Shown: positions 61,350 through 64,000 of the stretch, one piece after another
Numbering within the stretch: the stretch's first letter is position 1
Layout: each line of letters begins with the position of its first letter
Origin: Hydractinia symbiolongicarpus
Lineage: Eukaryota > Cnidaria > Hydrozoa > Anthoathecata > Hydractiniidae
DNA: 64,000 nt
Direction of reading: 5' to 3'
Assembly (NCBI RefSeq): GCF_029227915.1
Contig: NC_079885.1
Span: 18,239,001 to 18,303,000, forward strand
Notes under the pieces: generated by a model
Database searches by the model: none
What the model was told of the DNA's origin: nothing
What the model saw: only the letters and a program-made list of their open reading frames with translations
Translations under genes and position numbers: made by a program

Positions 61350-61895
61350 TCACTAGTCTAAATGAAAAAACGTGCAGGAGGCCATACGCGGGCCTATCTC
61401 TCATCTCGCTCACAGAGACTTGGTAAGCACGGTCCACTCAATGGCTTTCCAAATGCGAAGAGTGAAGGCCGCAGACGGCAGGGGTTGAGCCAAGGGCCTT
61501 TCGGCCGTATCCCGCTCACAAGTTTTTTTTTTTTTTTAGCAGAATAATACATACGAGCTAATCAAAATCGGCTCGAGGAAAGAAATAAAGTTCAGAGACA
61601 ACCAAAGGAGTCGAACTGCAGTAGAAACAAACTAGATGTAACGCAAGCCACTAGTACGACGTATTGCCTACAGGGACCACACTCTCCGAGACAGCGAACG
61701 CAACTTCCTAGTGATTCACGCGAACGCACTCAACTAGGTGATGTAGATCAGAAAGGTGAAAGTCCTTGTGTCAAGTCTACACCTCACGATGCAGCACCTT
61801 TTAAGCGTCCTCTACGAACGGACACACTGGCAAGCGGCACACCACAAGCAAAGGTTAAGTCGGCTCGAAGGCACAACAGGTCGCGCCGACTTACG

Positions 61896-62018
61896 ACAAC
61901 TCTGGGCTTTCTTCAGTTCACGCACAAATCTTTCGCCTTTTACTAAAGATTTCCGTGGAGAAGGCCAAAACGATGAGTATATAGACGATTTTTCTACTGT
62001 CTCGCTTCGGCGGGACGA
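61896..62018 (+). ncRNA. U5: U5 snRNA, copy 93
   Basis: U5 is consensus. Linker A633T. T15. Confidence 0.95.
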
Positions 62019-62564
62019 TCACTAGTCTAAATGAAAAAACGTGCAGGAGGCCATACGCGGGCCTATCTCTCATCTCGCTCACAGAGACTTGGTAAGCACG
62101 GTCCACTCAATGGCTTTCCAAATGCGAAGAGTGAAGGCCGCAGACGGCAGGGGTTGAGCCAAGGGCCTTTCGGCCGTATCCCGCTCACAAGTTTTTTTTT
62201 TTTTTTAGCAGAATATTACATACGAGCTAATCAAAATCGGCTCGAGGAAAGAAATAAAGTTCAGAGACAACCAAAGGAGTCGAACTGCAGTAGAAACAAA
62301 CTAGATGTAACGCAAGCCACTAGTACGACGTATTGCCTACAGGGACCACACTCTCCGAGACAGCGAACGCAACTTCCTAGTGATTCACGCGAACGCACTC
62401 AACTAGGTGATGTAGATCAGAAAGGTGAAAGTCCTTGTGTCAAGTCTACACCTCACGATGCAGCACCTTTTAAGCGTCCTCTACGAACGGACACACTGGC
62501 AAGCGGCACACCACAAGCAAAGGTTAAGTCGGCTCGAAGGCACAACAGGTCGCGCCGACTTACG

Positions 62565-62687
62565 ACAACTCTGGGCTTTCTTCAGTTCACGCACAAATCT
62601 TTCGCCTTTTACTAAAGATTTTCGTGGAGAAGGCCAAAACGATGAGTATATAGACGATTTTTCTACTGTCTCGCTTCGGCGGGACGA
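62565..62687 (+). ncRNA. U5: U5 snRNA, copy 94
   Basis: C369U (62622) is at the first base after stem Ic, in the conserved CCGTGGAGA segment. T14. Confidence 0.92.
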
Positions 62688-63232
62688 TCACTAGTCTAAA
62701 TGAAAAAACGTGCAGGAGGCCATACGCGGGCCTATCTCTCATCTCGCTCACAGAGACTTGGTAAGCACGGTCCACTCAATGGCTTTCCAAATGCGAAGAG
62801 TGAAGGCCGCAGACGGCAGGGGTTGAGCCAAGGGCCTTTCGGCCGTATCCCGCTCACAAGTTTTTTTTTTTTTTAGCAGAATAATACATACGAGCTAATC
62901 AAAATCGGCTCGAGGAAAGAAATAAAGTTCAGAGACAACCAAAGGAGTCGAACTGCAGTAGAAACAAACTAGATGTAACGCAAGCCACTAGTACGACGTA
63001 TTGCCTACAGGGACCACACTCTCCGAGACAGCGAACGCAACTTCCTAGTGATTCACGCGAACGCACTCAACTAGGTGATGTAGATCAGAAAGGTGAAAGT
63101 CCTTGTGTCAAGTCTACACCTCACGATGCAGCACCTTTTAAGCGTCCTCTACGAACGGACACACTGGCAAGCGGCACACCACAAGCAAAGGTTAAGTCGG
63201 CTCGAAGGCACAACAGGTCGCGCCGACTTACG

Positions 63233-63355
63233 ACAACTCTGGGCTTTCTTCAGTTCACGCACAAATCTTTCGCCTTTTACTAAAGATTTCCGTGGAGAAG
63301 GCCAAAACGATGAGTATATAGACGATTTTTCTACTGTCTCGCTTCGGCGGGACGA
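63233..63355 (+). ncRNA. U5: U5 snRNA, copy 95 (last complete copy)
   Basis: U5 is consensus. Linker A633T. T16. Confidence 0.95.
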
Positions 63356-63902
63356 TCACTAGTCTAAATGAAAAAACGTGCAGGAGGCCATACGCGGGCC
63401 TATCTCTCATCTCGCTCACAGAGACTTGGTAAGCACGGTCCACTCAATGGCTTTCCAAATGCGAAGAGTGAAGGCCGCAGACGGCAGGGGTTGAGCCAAG
63501 GGCCTTTCGGCCGTATCCCGCTCACAAGTTTTTTTTTTTTTTTTAGCAGAATATTACATACGAGCTAATCAAAATCGGCTCGAGGAAAGAAATAAAGTTC
63601 AGAGACAACCAAAGGAGTCGAACTGCAGTAGAAACAAACTAGATGTAACGCAAGCCACTAGTACGACGTATTGCCTACAGGGACGACACTCTCCGAGACA
63701 GCGAACGCAACTTCCTAGTGATTCACGCGAACGCACTCAACTAGGTGATGTAGATCAGAAAGGTGAAAGTCCTTGTGTCAAGTCTACACCTCACGATGCA
63801 GCACCTTTTAAGCGTCCTCTACGAACGGACACACTGGCAAGCGGCACACCACAAGCAAAGGTTAAGTCGGCTCGAAGGCACAACAGGTCGCGCCGACTTA
63901 CG

Positions 63903-64000
63903 ACAACTCTGGGCTTTCTTCAGTTCACGCACAAATCTTTCGCCTTTTACTAAAGATTTCCGTGGAGAAGGCCAAAACGATGAGTATATAGACGATTTTT
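63903..64000 (+). ncRNA. U5: U5 snRNA, copy 96, cut by the window edge
   Basis: The first 98 nt are consensus and stop on the last T of the Sm-type site, so the 3' hairpin lies outside. The truncation is the window limit, not a gene defect. Upstream c94 is C to G (63685). Confidence 0.92.

Larger units (their letters stand above)
1..64000 (+). repeat. Tandem array of ~670-bp U5 snRNA gene units (95 full units plus a partial one)
   Basis: A unit of 670 bp (range 666-671) repeats head to tail, always in the same orientation, from the first to the last base. Unit starts, taken at the ATAAAGTTCA motif, fall at 1, 671, 1341 and so on to 63592. Neighbouring units differ by no more than a few substitutions. 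Length differences fall only in an oligo-T tract at c608-c623. Each unit carries one U5 snRNA gene and about 547 bp of spacer. Neither array boundary is in the window, and there is no unrelated insertion, inversion or truncated unit inside. Tandem arrays are known for U1 and U2 genes in several animals; a U5-only array of this size is, to my knowledge, unusual. Confidence 0.98.

Noticed and set aside
1-64000. CRISPR array or bacterial repeat region
   Set aside because: The repeats are 670 bp, have no unique spacers, and carry a spliceosomal snRNA, so the source is eukaryotic.

Overview
The whole 64 kb window is one uninterrupted, head-to-tail tandem array of a unit of about 670 bp. It holds 95 complete copies of a U5 spliceosomal snRNA gene plus a 96th cut by the right edge, all on the + strand. 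Both window edges lie inside the array, so its true size and flanks are not visible. Positions written c1-c670 are consensus coordinates, equal to window positions 1-670 (copy 1).

The U5 call rests on structure and sequence. Loop I carries the invariant nonamer GCCTTTTAC (c351-c359). It is closed by an 8-bp stem, AAATCTTT/AAAGATTT, as in animal and plant U5. Lower stems are ACTC/GAGT and GGCTTTCTT/GAGAAGGCC. A U-rich Sm-type site (c404-c410) and a 3' hairpin with a TTCG loop (c415-c432) follow. This makes the source a eukaryote. A PSE-like element at about -57 to -42, no TATA box near -30, and a 3'-box-like motif 9 nt past the 3' hairpin would suit Pol II snRNA genes of metazoan type, but the species cannot be named.

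Layout of each unit: c1-c311 upstream spacer (a strong hairpin at c154-c203, a PSE-like motif at c255-c270, and a 9-bp inverted repeat at c272-c280/c301-c309 ending just before U5); c312-c434 U5; c435-c607 downstream spacer (a 3'-box-like motif, then a chain of hairpins); c608-c623 an oligo-T tract; c624-c670 a short linker. No protein-coding gene is supported. The short ORFs that recur every 670 bp are repeat artefacts overlapping U5 and its spacer on both strands.

Copies are nearly identical. Every unit-length difference (666-671 bp) is explained by the T tract; no other indel was found. About 77 of the 95 complete U5 copies show no change. Eighteen carry one or two substitutions, including two in the invariant loop I nonamer and one double stem mutant. 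Shared substitutions show how the array evolves: a four-unit block (copies 69-72) is duplicated as copies 73-76, a two-unit block (15-16) recurs eight units away (23-24), and single variants recur up to 45 units (30 kb) apart. This fits repeated unequal exchange or conversion. The substitution list was made by eye and may miss changes.
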